DNA from: Tritrichomonas foetus
Taxonomy: Eukaryota > Parabasalia > Tritrichomonadida > Tritrichomonadidae
Length of the DNA: 64,000 bases
Direction: 5' to 3'
NCBI GenBank assembly: GCA_001839685.1
Contig: MLAK01001271.1
Coordinates: 1-64,000 of the forward strand
Shown here piece after piece: positions 52,222 through 61,049 of the stretch. Position 1 is the stretch's first letter; every line of letters starts with the position of its first letter. A program made the position numbers and the translations under genes. Below the pieces are notes generated by a model. It was not told the origin of the DNA, ran no database searches, and saw nothing but the letters and a program-made list of their open reading frames with translations.

Positions 52222-54219
52222 ATGAAGCGACCAAATGTTCAAAGAAAAAAGTTAAATATTTCCAATGCAATGAAAAGAAAATGGATTGATAATGTATCTC
52301 CAGCATTTATCAACGCTCTTATACAAATTTTTAACTTTTTACTAATTAAGATGATTGTTTTTTCTTGCTGCTCATTATCCGAGAAAAAAATTTCATCAAA
52401 TGATTTTCATTTTTCTTGGGGGAGCAGCTTTCCCGACATTTATAAATGCTATCCAAATGAAAGTATGGAATATAATCCCAATGATTCAAAATCTTGTTTT
52501 CCACGAATTAATAATTCGCATTTACTTCCATGTGGAATAAGTTTGTCACCTAGTTCAGTTAACCAACCGCACATACTTGTTATTGGATCTACTGGCGTTT
52601 TAGGGATTGCAATTACATCTGAATTACGAAAAAGGAATTTAAATTATTCTGAAATTCGTTCTCATTTTCAATATGATATAAATTCGAAGGATACTTACAA
52701 AATGTTGAAAGAAATTAATATAAATGCTGTTATATTATTAGTAAATGATAATAATACTAAAATTTATCAATTCTGTCGAAAACGAAAAATAGTAATTTTT
52801 CAAATCGTGGAAGAGTTTTTAGAAAGTATACCAACTAAAATTGTACAAATAAAGACATTACCAGTTTGGGGCCCAGTGTATTTAACACCAAATCAAAAAA
52901 TCCCAGGAAGATATTTTTATCAGTGTTTGATAAACGAAACAATTGATTTTTCCGAAATTCAAAATAAGGGTTATACAAATAATTTTGTATTTTCTTTGGA
53001 CTTAGCTCAATTTGTTGTTGATACTGTTATAAAATACCAAAAATCAAAATTGACTCAAGGTAAAATTGCTATTCCAGATAATTTCTCCAAAATATCATTA
53101 AACGAATTAAAAACCTTACTTCATGAAAAAAAGTGTTATATTAATAACAAAGTTCGATATATTCATGTTTTAGAATCAAACCGTCAAAAATTCGAAATGA
53201 TATGGAATTTAATCATTAACATTAGTAATTTCAGCCCTCGCAACAATTTCCCAAGCAACCATAATTTTATGAGCGATGATTATATTGATAAAAACAACAT
53301 TTACTACAATAGCAACAAAATAATTCGGTGGTATAATAAAAATGAGTCAGTTTATACATCGTTGATTATATCTGTTTCCAATACCGAAAGGATAGTTTCT
53401 TTATTTCCAATTGTATTAGCTACAATGAATCTGTTTTTAAAAAAATATCCAAATATTTCATTTGAACTCTTAATTTTATACTGTCCTTCATCATTATCAG
53501 GTTTGGGAAAGTTTTACGAACACTTTAAATGTCCACTTGAAATACAACAATATATTCGAATTATTGAAATTCCACCTTCATACATCAATGAAAGGAAAAA
53601 ATATCACAACATTACTTATTTCCCAGAATTTGAAATTAAAAACATTGGAATTCGAAGAGCTAGAGGTGAATATATATTTACAGGAAATTCTGACATAATT
53701 CTTCCTTTTGCATTTTTTGAATGCGTTCAAAGAAAATTATTTACTCCACTTTCATATATTCGAACTCATCGAGAAATGACTCGCTATAAGAAACCAAATC
53801 AATTAATTAATTATTTTTTATCATGTAATGATATTAAATATATCATTCAAAAATATGCTAATGTTTGTGAAAATCAGAGATATTATGACGATTTTGAAAG
53901 AAATGGCTGTGGTGATTTCCAAGGTGGTCATTATTTAATGTGGAAACGAATAAATGGATTTTTAGAAACAGCTTATGTATTTCATGTTGATACAACTCTT
54001 GCATTAGACTTTGCCTCAATTCCTGTCTATTTATTTGTTCGTGTTATTGGCGTAAATTTACATTTGGTTCATCCAAAGCAGTCAAAAATGACAAAGCATT
54101 TCCACTTCTATGATAATTGGTTTAAAAATGCAATAAGGCAGAGTGTTTCATCGGCTATGATAAATGGATACCAGAGAAAATCATGGGGTGCATCCAATTT
54201 AACTTTTATAGAATATTAG
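52222..54219 (+). CDS. Membrane-anchored SDR-glycosyltransferase fusion
   Basis: A 665-residue protein. A basic N-terminus precedes a hydrophobic stretch (about 28-52, INALIQIFNFLLIKMIVF), suggesting a type II Golgi/ER anchor. Residues 115-335 are a Rossmann domain of the short-chain dehydrogenase/epimerase kind: ILVIGSTGVLG (GxxGxxG at about 122-128), then LPVWGP and a C-terminal substrate-side region with EILKTLL-type helices. The SDR catalytic Tyr-x3-Lys is not evident. Residues 370-660 look like a GT-A glycosyltransferase (GT2/GT7-like): LIISVSNTER, RARGEYIFTGNSDIILP (NSD in the DxD place, about 489-491), and CGDFQGGHYLMWKRINGF (about 563-580), typical of galactosyltransferase C-terminal regions. 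Sugar and acceptor are unknown. Confidence 0.8.
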   Translation: MKRPNVQRKKLNISNAMKRKWIDNVSPAFINALIQIFNFLLIKMIVFSCCSLSEKKISSNDFHFSWGSSFPDIYKCYPNESMEYNPNDSKSCFPRINNSHLLPCGISLSPSSVNQPHILVIGSTGVLGIAITSELRKRNLNYSEIRSHFQYDINSKDTYKMLKEININAVILLVNDNNTKIYQFCRKRKIVIFQIVEEFLESIPTKIVQIKTLPVWGPVYLTPNQKIPGRYFYQCLINETIDFSEIQNKGYTNNFVFSLDLAQFVVDTVIKYQKSKLTQGKIAIPDNFSKISLNELKTLLHEKKCYINNKVRYIHVLESNRQKFEMIWNLIINISNFSPRNNFPSNHNFMSDDYIDKNNIYYNSNKIIRWYNKNESVYTSLIISVSNTERIVSLFPIVLATMNLFLKKYPNISFELLILYCPSSLSGLGKFYEHFKCPLEIQQYIRIIEIPPSYINERKKYHNITYFPEFEIKNIGIRRARGEYIFTGNSDIILPFAFFECVQRKLFTPLSYIRTHREMTRYKKPNQLINYFLSCNDIKYIIQKYANVCENQRYYDDFERNGCGDFQGGHYLMWKRINGFLETAYVFHVDTTLALDFASIPVYLFVRVIGVNLHLVHPKQSKMTKHFHFYDNWFKNAIRQSVSSAMINGYQRKSWGASNLTFIEY

Positions 54220-54518
54220 CATTGTGTTTATAGTATAGAAAATAAATAAATAAATAAAATTTAATTTTGAATTATATATATATTTTATTCACCCTAAGAG
54301 TGATGAATGTTATTCAATTGATATAACTAAGATAAGAATTCACTTGAAGTGAATAGTAGGTGTTCTATATATTGATAAAATCATTTTACAATCAAAACTT
54401 AGCTGCTGTAAAATGTTTTTAGAATCTGAGATTTTGGTTGAGAGTATTCAGATGATATCTGGCTGATAATTGAATATGTTTGACCAAACAATGTAAAAAT
54501 TGAATATATGTTCCAAAA
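54220..54518. other. Intergenic
   Basis: A 299-bp AT-rich spacer. The tail of the first gene is followed by TAAATAAATAAATAAA, fitting a trichomonad polyadenylation signal. No gene seen. Confidence 0.55.
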
Positions 54519-55514
54519 ATGGGATGTGCTGAAAGTAATCCCCTCAATTTGAATACTTTACCTGAAGGAGTTTCTACGATCCGACTTCCAAATCATTTCT
54601 CATGCTGTTTCATAAATAGTGTTACTCAATGCCTTCTCAATCTCGATGAAGTTCAAAAATTTTTATTAAAATTCGGTAATATTGTCATCGAGCATAAGCT
54701 TGATGAAATATTTACGGCAACTACTCTTGGATGTTTGGCAAAAATGTATTTATATATTTCAGACTCAAAATTAGCTGATTGTCGTGTTGATAATATGAAT
54801 TATTTGCAATCCATTTATTCTCAATATAAGGATTTCACACCAGATAAAGAAAGTGATGCACATGAATTTTTGCTTTACACTTTTACATCATTTGATGAAA
54901 CTGTTGATCAAGTTAATAATATTATTGGCAAACCAGTGATTTCCCTCTTTACTTCACTTTTTGAAGTAGATGTAACTAATTTTGTTCAATGCGGATGTGG
55001 AAAATCCATCACTAATCTTGATCAATATAATGCAATTTCAATTCCTGCTGAATATCAATCAATTTCAACTTGTATTAATCACTTTCTGAAGCCAAATCGT
55101 GGTCTTGCAAATTACCTTGTTTGTCACAAAGAACTCAAATTTTCTAATTGTAGACAAATAACATTACTTCCAAAAATCTTTGTTTTACATTTTATGAGGT
55201 TCACTATAAAAAACAACAGATATATTAAAAACGATAGATGTATTCCAATCCTTGAAACAATCAGTTTGAGAACAACAGAAACTGAAAATACTTACACTTT
55301 ACAATCGATGGTGATTCACTTGGGCAGATCAATAAACACTGGTCACTATGTGACTGTTTATCGTTCAAACAATTTTTGGCTGCTTGCCGATGATGCACGA
55401 ACGAGGGTTTTACCGCAAGAAGAAGTTGACGAACTTTTTAGTTTTGGAACAATTCGATCTGATTACGACTCGCCTGCTATTTATATGATGTTTTATGCAA
55501 AAGAAGAAAAATAA
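54519..55514 (+). CDS. Ubiquitin-specific protease (C19), probably acylated
   Basis: A 331-residue minimal USP, close to the bare catalytic core. The Cys box reads LPNHFSCCFINSVTQCLLNL, where the catalytic Cys is within SCCFINS (about 29-30). The middle box SDAHEFLLYTF (about 112-122) matches QDAxEF. A zinc-binding pair appears as QCGCGKS. PKIFVLHFMRF and the His box TGHYVTVYRSNNFWLLADDA (about 273-290) complete the active site. So, unlike the other USP-fold protein of this window, all three catalytic residues are present. The N-terminus MGCAES fits dual acylation (Gly2 myristoylation, Cys3 palmitoylation), which suggests a membrane-bound deubiquitinase. The start at 54519 is chosen because it yields this signal and immediately precedes the domain. 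Confidence 0.9.
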   Translation: MGCAESNPLNLNTLPEGVSTIRLPNHFSCCFINSVTQCLLNLDEVQKFLLKFGNIVIEHKLDEIFTATTLGCLAKMYLYISDSKLADCRVDNMNYLQSIYSQYKDFTPDKESDAHEFLLYTFTSFDETVDQVNNIIGKPVISLFTSLFEVDVTNFVQCGCGKSITNLDQYNAISIPAEYQSISTCINHFLKPNRGLANYLVCHKELKFSNCRQITLLPKIFVLHFMRFTIKNNRYIKNDRCIPILETISLRTTETENTYTLQSMVIHLGRSINTGHYVTVYRSNNFWLLADDARTRVLPQEEVDELFSFGTIRSDYDSPAIYMMFYAKEEK

Positions 55515-55626
55515 AATATTTATATCATTTCGACATGAGTTTACGAAATTCCCGAAAAATCATATGCAATTTTGTATATTTCTTTTCTCTGAATGGAAAT
55601 ACCAGAAAGAAACATTCATATTTCTT

Positions 55627-55723
55627 TGCATTACGACCAAAAATTAAGTCGGAAATTAAAATTTGTATTTAGAATTGACCAAACTTGGACGTATCATCCT
55701 ATTTCATGTTTGGTCGTAATGCA
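55627..55723. repeat. Inverted repeat, 15-bp perfect arms
   Basis: TGCATTACGACCAAA (55627-55641) is matched by its exact reverse complement TTTGGTCGTAATGCA (55709-55723), with a 67-nt loop. The arms extend by a few more bases with mismatches. It may be a small MITE-like remnant or a transcript hairpin. Confidence 0.8.
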
Positions 55724-56442
55724 GAGGTATAAGCACCAATTAAGACATATTTGTATAGTTGTTTATTGTTTTTGTGCATTCATGATCATCAATCAATCTT
55801 GAAAATAAATTCTAACTTATTTTCTATCTTCCTTCGTATCAATTACATATGAAGTTGCCTCCTTTGTAATAAATAAAGTCATTTCTGAAGAAAAATGATT
55901 TCATGAATTCTGATTGTTTTCAATCAAAACGTTCCGAAAAGAAAAGATTGTGTTATATTCGGATTATAGCCGCTTTTAAAAGTAAAGATATGGTAATGCT
56001 AAACACCATATAAAATGTCATTAACAAATTTCCTTTTCAAAATTTATTTATTTCGTATTAATCTTGAGAAAAACACTAGCTTATTAACTGAGCATGATGC
56101 GATAACTCCTTATATTTCACCAACAATCATGATTGATCCTTTATAAATTTGGTGACCTGACAGATTCTGAAAGTTCTTTGTTATGGCGAATATATTGAAA
56201 GCAATAGTGAATTTGAAATGGTATGATTCTCTGTGAAATATAACTTTTTCAATTGATCATACCACATCATTTGGTAGAGATGTTAATTCAAAACCTTTCA
56301 TTTTTTTCGAATGATTTTCTGAGGACTGTTAAGAAATTTACATTCAAATATATTATTCCATAAAATTATCAGTGAAATTCAAACAAAAAGTTATTCTTTC
56401 TGGTGTAAAATTGAATAGTTTTTGGTTGGCCACATAAGTGAT

Positions 56443-56454
56443 TCATTTTTCATA
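56443..56454 (+). promoter_or_regulatory. Initiator element of the isoleucyl-tRNA synthetase gene
   Basis: TCATTTTTCATA lies five bases before the ATG and is close to the trichomonad initiator consensus TCAYTWYTCATTA. This is the best example in the window and supports a parabasalid origin. Expected transcription start is the A of the first TCA. Confidence 0.6.
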
Positions 56455-56459
56455 TCGCA

Positions 56460-59400
56460 ATGTTTAAGCCAGTTGACGAACGCCAACAATTAAGCGACAT
56501 TGAACGCCAGATCCTCCAACATTGGCAGGAGAAGGACGCATTCCGCACATCCCTCAAGCTCAGCGAAGGCCGATCAGAATTCATTTTCTACGATGGTCCA
56601 CCATTTGCCACCGGTCTTCCACACTATGGCCACATCCTTGCTGGTACCATCAAAGATGTTGTTACACGTTATGCTCACCAAACAGGCCACCACGTCGAAA
56701 GGAGATTCGGATGGGATACCCACGGATTACCAGTTGAACACGAAATCGACAAAACAAACAACATCAGCGACCGTCGCCAAATCATCGAAATGGGCATCGA
56801 TGTCTACAACGAGAAATGCCGATCAATCGTTATGCGTTACCAAAAAGAATGGGAACGTATCATCACACGCACAGGCCGTTGGATTGATTTTGAAAACTCA
56901 TACAAGACAATGGATGTTACATTCATGGAATCAATCTGGTGGGTATTCAAACAATTATGGGAACGCGATTTCGTTTATCGTGGCGTCAAAGTTATGCCAT
57001 ACTCAACAGGATGCAAGACAGCTCTTTCAAACTTCGAAGCCGGTGAAAACTATCAACAAGTTAGCGATCCATGCTTATCCGTTGCATTCAAAGTTCCAGG
57101 AAAAGATTACGAATTCGTTGCTTGGACAACTACACCATGGACACTTCCATCTAACTTGGCTCTTGCTGTCAACCCTAAACTCACCTACTGCCGTGTTTTG
57201 GATACCAAATCTGGCAGAAAATTCGTCGTGATGAAAGACCGTATCTGCGAACTTTTCAATATCAAAGACAAGAAATCATACACAATTGAAGAAGAGTTCC
57301 TTGGAAGCACACTTGCTGGCATCCAATACGAGCCGCTCTTCCCATACTTCGCGAGCTGGGCTGATGAAGGAGCCTTCCGCGTCATCGAAGCCGACTACGT
57401 TTCCAACGAAGATGGTACTGGTATTGTTCACACCGCTCCAGGCTTCGGTGAGGACGACTTTAAGGCATCAATGGCCGCCGGCATCATCAAGAAAGGCGGA
57501 AAGATCGTCTGCCCAATTGATGATAACGGCTGCTTCACAGCCGAAGTCAAAGACTATGAAGGCGTTTACGTAAAGACAGCTGACAAGCAAATCATCGAAC
57601 GCCTTAAGGCCGAAGGAAAGCTCATCAAACTCGGAACAATCTCCCACAAGTATCCATACTGCTGGAGATCAGATACACCACTTCTCTATCGCGCCATTCC
57701 TTCGTGGTTCGTTCGCGTTGAAGCAAACCGTGAACGTCTCATCAAGAACACACTTGAAACAGAATGGGTTCCACAATCCATCCGCGATGGCCGCTTCGTC
57801 GAATGGCTCAAGAGCGCACGTGATTGGGCAATCTCACGTAACCGCTATTGGGGTACACCAATTCCAATCTGGACTGATGATGAATACTCCGAATTCGTTG
57901 TTGTTGGTTCAATCGCCGAACTTGAAGAATTAACCGGTGCCAAGAACGTGACTGATCTTCACATGCACAAGATTGATGACCTCACAATCACATCAAAGAC
58001 ATCAGGAAAAGTTCTTCATCGTATCCCAGAAGTTTTCGACTGCTGGTTCGAATCAGGATCAATGCCATTCTCCCAAAACCACATTCCATTCTCCGGAAAA
58101 GAATTCGTTCAAGCCGATTTCATCGCCGAAGGTCTCGATCAAACTCGTGGCTGGTTCTACACCCTCACAATCCTTTCAACACTCCTCGACCATACATCAC
58201 CATTCAAGCATCTTATTGTAAATGGTCTCATTTTGGCAGAAGATGGTAAGAAGATGTCCAAGAGACTCCACAACTACCCAGATCCAGAAAACATCATGGA
58301 AGAATGTGGTGCTGATGCTCTTCGTCTTTACCTCATCAACTCACCAGCCGTTCATGCAGATCCAATGCGTTTCAAGGGCGATGGCGTTAAGCAAGTTGTC
58401 CGTGATGTTATGCTTCCATGGCTCAACTCCATCAAATTCTTCGTCCAACAAGTTTTACGTCATGGAAATAAATTCCACCGTAATGTTGAACTCGCTCTTT
58501 CATCAACAAACACACTCGATAAGTGGATTCTTTCTCGTCTTCACCGTATCATTAAATTCGTCCACAACGAAATGAGCCAATACAGACTTTACACAGTTCT
58601 TCCAGAACTTGTCAAATTCATCGATGAAATGACAAACTGGTATGTCAGACTTAATCGTGATCGTCTTAAGTCTGCCAAAGATGCCGAAACAGGTCTTGCT
58701 GTTCTTTACGAAGTTCTCCTTAACATTTCCCTCTTGATGGCTCCATTCGCACCATTCTTCTCTGAGTATGCTTACCAAGTCCTCAAGCCAGGACTTGATG
58801 AGAAGGACACACAAGATTCAGTTCACTATCTCATGCTTCCAACAGCCAACGAAAAGGTCATTGATTCAGCCATCGAACGTAAGGTTGGATTCATGCAATC
58901 AGCCATTTGTGTCGCTCGTGCTGTCAGAGACAGACGCCACATTCTTGTTCGTCGTCCACTTGCAGAACTCATCATTGTTTGCTCAAAAGAAATCAAGGAA
59001 CAAATCCACGATCTTGAACCATACATTTTAAGTGAACTTCACGTTCTTAAGATTTCATTTGACACTGATGAAAAGAAATACGTTAAATTCCAAGCTGTCG
59101 CTGATGGAAGACTTCTTGGAAAGCGTCTTGGAAAGAAGTTTGCAGCAGTCAACAAGGCCCTCAAGTCCCTCCACTACGAAACAATGGCTTCACTTTATGA
59201 AAAATCAATCGAAGCAGCAATGAAGGGCGAACCAGCACCATCATTCGAAGTCGAAGGTGAAACAGTGAACACAGATGAAGTTAAACTCATTAGAGAACTT
59301 ATCTCACCAGACACCAAGAAGTTCGATGGTGGCGTTGATGGAGAAGTTTGCGCACTTTGCAACATCGAAGAAAATGACCTCATCAAAGAAATCACAGTTG

Positions 59401-59654
59401 CTCGTGAAATTAGAAATCGTGTCCAACAAGCAAGAAAGAAGCTTGGACTTCAACCAACAGACCAAGTTCAGATTTTCGTTTCTGTTGATCAAGGAAATGA
59501 AGTTTGGAACTGCCTCCACTCCACTAAAGAGGAAGTTACATCTTCTCTCGGTCTCAAACTCAACATTGGCGAACCAACAGCCGAAAATGTTGTTGGCGCA
59601 CTCGATTTCGCAATCAATAGTAACACAATCAAAGTAACTATCATCAAGGAATAA
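56460..59654 (+). CDS. IARS: Isoleucyl-tRNA synthetase, cytosolic type
   Basis: A 1064-residue class I synthetase that charges tRNA-Ile. The HIGH motif appears as HYGH within GPPFATGLPHYGHILAG (about 50-65). The signature WDTHGLPVEHEID follows. The CP1 editing domain covers roughly 190-420 (WTTTPWTLPSN, TGIVHTAPGFGEDDF). KMSKS appears as DGKKMSKRLHNYPDP (about 597-611). The anticodon-binding region follows. The start is close to the first motif, and length and motifs match the eukaryotic cytosolic enzyme rather than the bacterial one. Codon use is richer in C-ending codons than neighbouring genes, a sign of high expression. The stop overlaps TAAAG, as is usual for trichomonad polyadenylation signals. 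Confidence 0.97.
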   Translation: MFKPVDERQQLSDIERQILQHWQEKDAFRTSLKLSEGRSEFIFYDGPPFATGLPHYGHILAGTIKDVVTRYAHQTGHHVERRFGWDTHGLPVEHEIDKTNNISDRRQIIEMGIDVYNEKCRSIVMRYQKEWERIITRTGRWIDFENSYKTMDVTFMESIWWVFKQLWERDFVYRGVKVMPYSTGCKTALSNFEAGENYQQVSDPCLSVAFKVPGKDYEFVAWTTTPWTLPSNLALAVNPKLTYCRVLDTKSGRKFVVMKDRICELFNIKDKKSYTIEEEFLGSTLAGIQYEPLFPYFASWADEGAFRVIEADYVSNEDGTGIVHTAPGFGEDDFKASMAAGIIKKGGKIVCPIDDNGCFTAEVKDYEGVYVKTADKQIIERLKAEGKLIKLGTISHKYPYCWRSDTPLLYRAIPSWFVRVEANRERLIKNTLETEWVPQSIRDGRFVEWLKSARDWAISRNRYWGTPIPIWTDDEYSEFVVVGSIAELEELTGAKNVTDLHMHKIDDLTITSKTSGKVLHRIPEVFDCWFESGSMPFSQNHIPFSGKEFVQADFIAEGLDQTRGWFYTLTILSTLLDHTSPFKHLIVNGLILAEDGKKMSKRLHNYPDPENIMEECGADALRLYLINSPAVHADPMRFKGDGVKQVVRDVMLPWLNSIKFFVQQVLRHGNKFHRNVELALSSTNTLDKWILSRLHRIIKFVHNEMSQYRLYTVLPELVKFIDEMTNWYVRLNRDRLKSAKDAETGLAVLYEVLLNISLLMAPFAPFFSEYAYQVLKPGLDEKDTQDSVHYLMLPTANEKVIDSAIERKVGFMQSAICVARAVRDRRHILVRRPLAELIIVCSKEIKEQIHDLEPYILSELHVLKISFDTDEKKYVKFQAVADGRLLGKRLGKKFAAVNKALKSLHYETMASLYEKSIEAAMKGEPAPSFEVEGETVNTDEVKLIRELISPDTKKFDGGVDGEVCALCNIEENDLIKEITVAREIRNRVQQARKKLGLQPTDQVQIFVSVDQGNEVWNCLHSTKEEVTSSLGLKLNIGEPTAENVVGALDFAINSNTIKVTIIKE

Positions 59655-60108
59655 AGCCACACTATTTAATGATATTTAAATAAAATTACTCTTATAAATC
59701 TGATTTGTATATCACTTTTTTAATATTTACATGAAACACTAATCAGGTATAGTGTTGGGCTTTATTATCTTTCTTGCTTGAACCAGGATATTACTGTACA
59801 TGCCATTCATGGTAACAATAAAAATGTCCAGAAATCATTCTCAAGTCGCGGGAAAAAGCTCTCTCATTGTGTGAAGATTGAATGAGATACAGACCTAAAA
59901 AATAAGTGAATACTTTATGAAATGGAAATGTGAACTAAAATGACAACAACGGATTTGCAATCACTTTTGCTTTACAAAGATAAGCATAAAAAAATAAATT
60001 TACGAACCTGGTTTTCATAATTTTCGGTCGACATGAAATATGGGAAATGGTTTAAAGAAAAAAGAACAGTCTGGAACTTAATCATTGTGATACTCTGCGT
60101 TTATTTAT
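59655..60108. other. Convergent intergenic region
   Basis: A 454-bp spacer between the 3' ends of the synthetase and eL27 genes. No gene or RNA seen. Confidence 0.55.
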
Positions 60109-60543
60109 TTAGAATTGGAGTGGCTTGAACAACCATGGTAATTTGTTGTTCAAATATTTCTGGCGGAGGACCTTGGCTGTGGCTTCAAGTTGGGCCTTCT
60201 TTTCAGCGGCATCTTGCATTGAAGCAACAACTGTATCTGGCTTGATCTTGTTGAAGAGATCGTCATCTGGCTTGACAACATGACGAGTTAAGAGAACGTG
60301 GTTGAAGTTGACTGTCTTCAAGAAGCACTTGACTTGTGTGCGCTTGACAAGGGTTTCTTGTGGCATGTCCTTTGTGAGCTTCTTTGGTGCCTTCTCGATT
60401 CCGAGGACGACGCAATGTGGATACTTACGGGCTTCTGTTGGTTCGTTGTAGACAGCAAGAACGATTCCCTTCTTTCCGGCATGGCGGCCATTGAGGAGGA
60501 TGACAAGACGGCCTGGTTGGATAAGTGTTTTTTGAGCAGACAT
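60109..60543 (-). CDS. RPL27: Ribosomal protein eL27
   Basis: A 144-residue protein of the large ribosomal subunit (human eL27 is 136). A KOW motif lies at the start (GRLVILLNGRHAGKKGIVLA, about 12-31). The middle has HCVVLGIEKAPKKLTK and the typical VKCFLKTVNFNHVLLTR. It ends in NNKLPWLFKPLQF, matching the 'KNKWFFQKLRF' type end of the family. The strong codon bias fits a highly expressed gene. The start ATG at 60543 follows a leader with GCCGTTATGG and GGTCCTTTGAGCC elements but no obvious TCA-type initiator. Confidence 0.97.
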   Translation of the reverse strand: MSAQKTLIQPGRLVILLNGRHAGKKGIVLAVYNEPTEARKYPHCVVLGIEKAPKKLTKDMPQETLVKRTQVKCFLKTVNFNHVLLTRHVVKPDDDLFNKIKPDTVVASMQDAAEKKAQLEATAKVLRQKYLNNKLPWLFKPLQF

Positions 60544-61049
60544 CTTAAAAAAGGCCGGCTCAAAGGACCAACCCTTTTGATAAGGCTTTCAATTTTTAAC
60601 CATAACGGCTTTTTTTATGGTAAAATGTGACGATGGCCTTTATCGTATTTCTATCGGCTATCTGTTTCCGGTTTATAACAAGGAAATCAGATATCATTTT
60701 AAAATAAATCAATGTATGATTTACAAATAAAATTAATTTATATGAATCGACACTGGGAAATTGAATAATATTGTAACATATATAAATATGTCGGAATATG
60801 TGTCAAATCCAGTAAATAAGTGATTATTTTACTTATATTCATAATACACTTCTTTCTATTGCTTTATCAGAAAGATTTAATGATATAACAGTAATATTAA
60901 AACATCAGGAATTGAAATTACAATAATGAAACTCAACAACATGATGGAATAAGCAACTAATCAACTCACTTTTATTTTTAAAAAAGCAATTAAATAAATT
61001 GGAGTTATATTTTTATTATATTAATAACATTTCTAACAAGAAAAAATAA
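60544..61049. other. Intergenic, between two minus-strand genes
   Basis: The eL27 promoter region and the 3' end of the acidic protein gene, AT-rich. No gene seen. Confidence 0.55.

Larger units (their letters stand above)
55515..56459. other. Intergenic with inverted repeat
   Basis: A 945-bp spacer between two plus-strand genes. It holds an inverted repeat (listed separately) and the initiator of the isoleucyl-tRNA synthetase gene. A 69-codon frame (55593-55802) covers the inverted repeat and is not credible as a gene. Confidence 0.55.

Noticed and set aside
55593..55802. Small protein of 69 residues
   Set aside because: It runs over the inverted repeat, so part of it is simply the hairpin; no similarity known.
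56500..57231. A 243-codon open frame overlapping isoleucyl-tRNA synthetase, with others in the same gene
   Set aside because: Out-of-frame shadows of a gene with strong codon bias; the translated residues are low-complexity Ser/Thr/His and have no motif.
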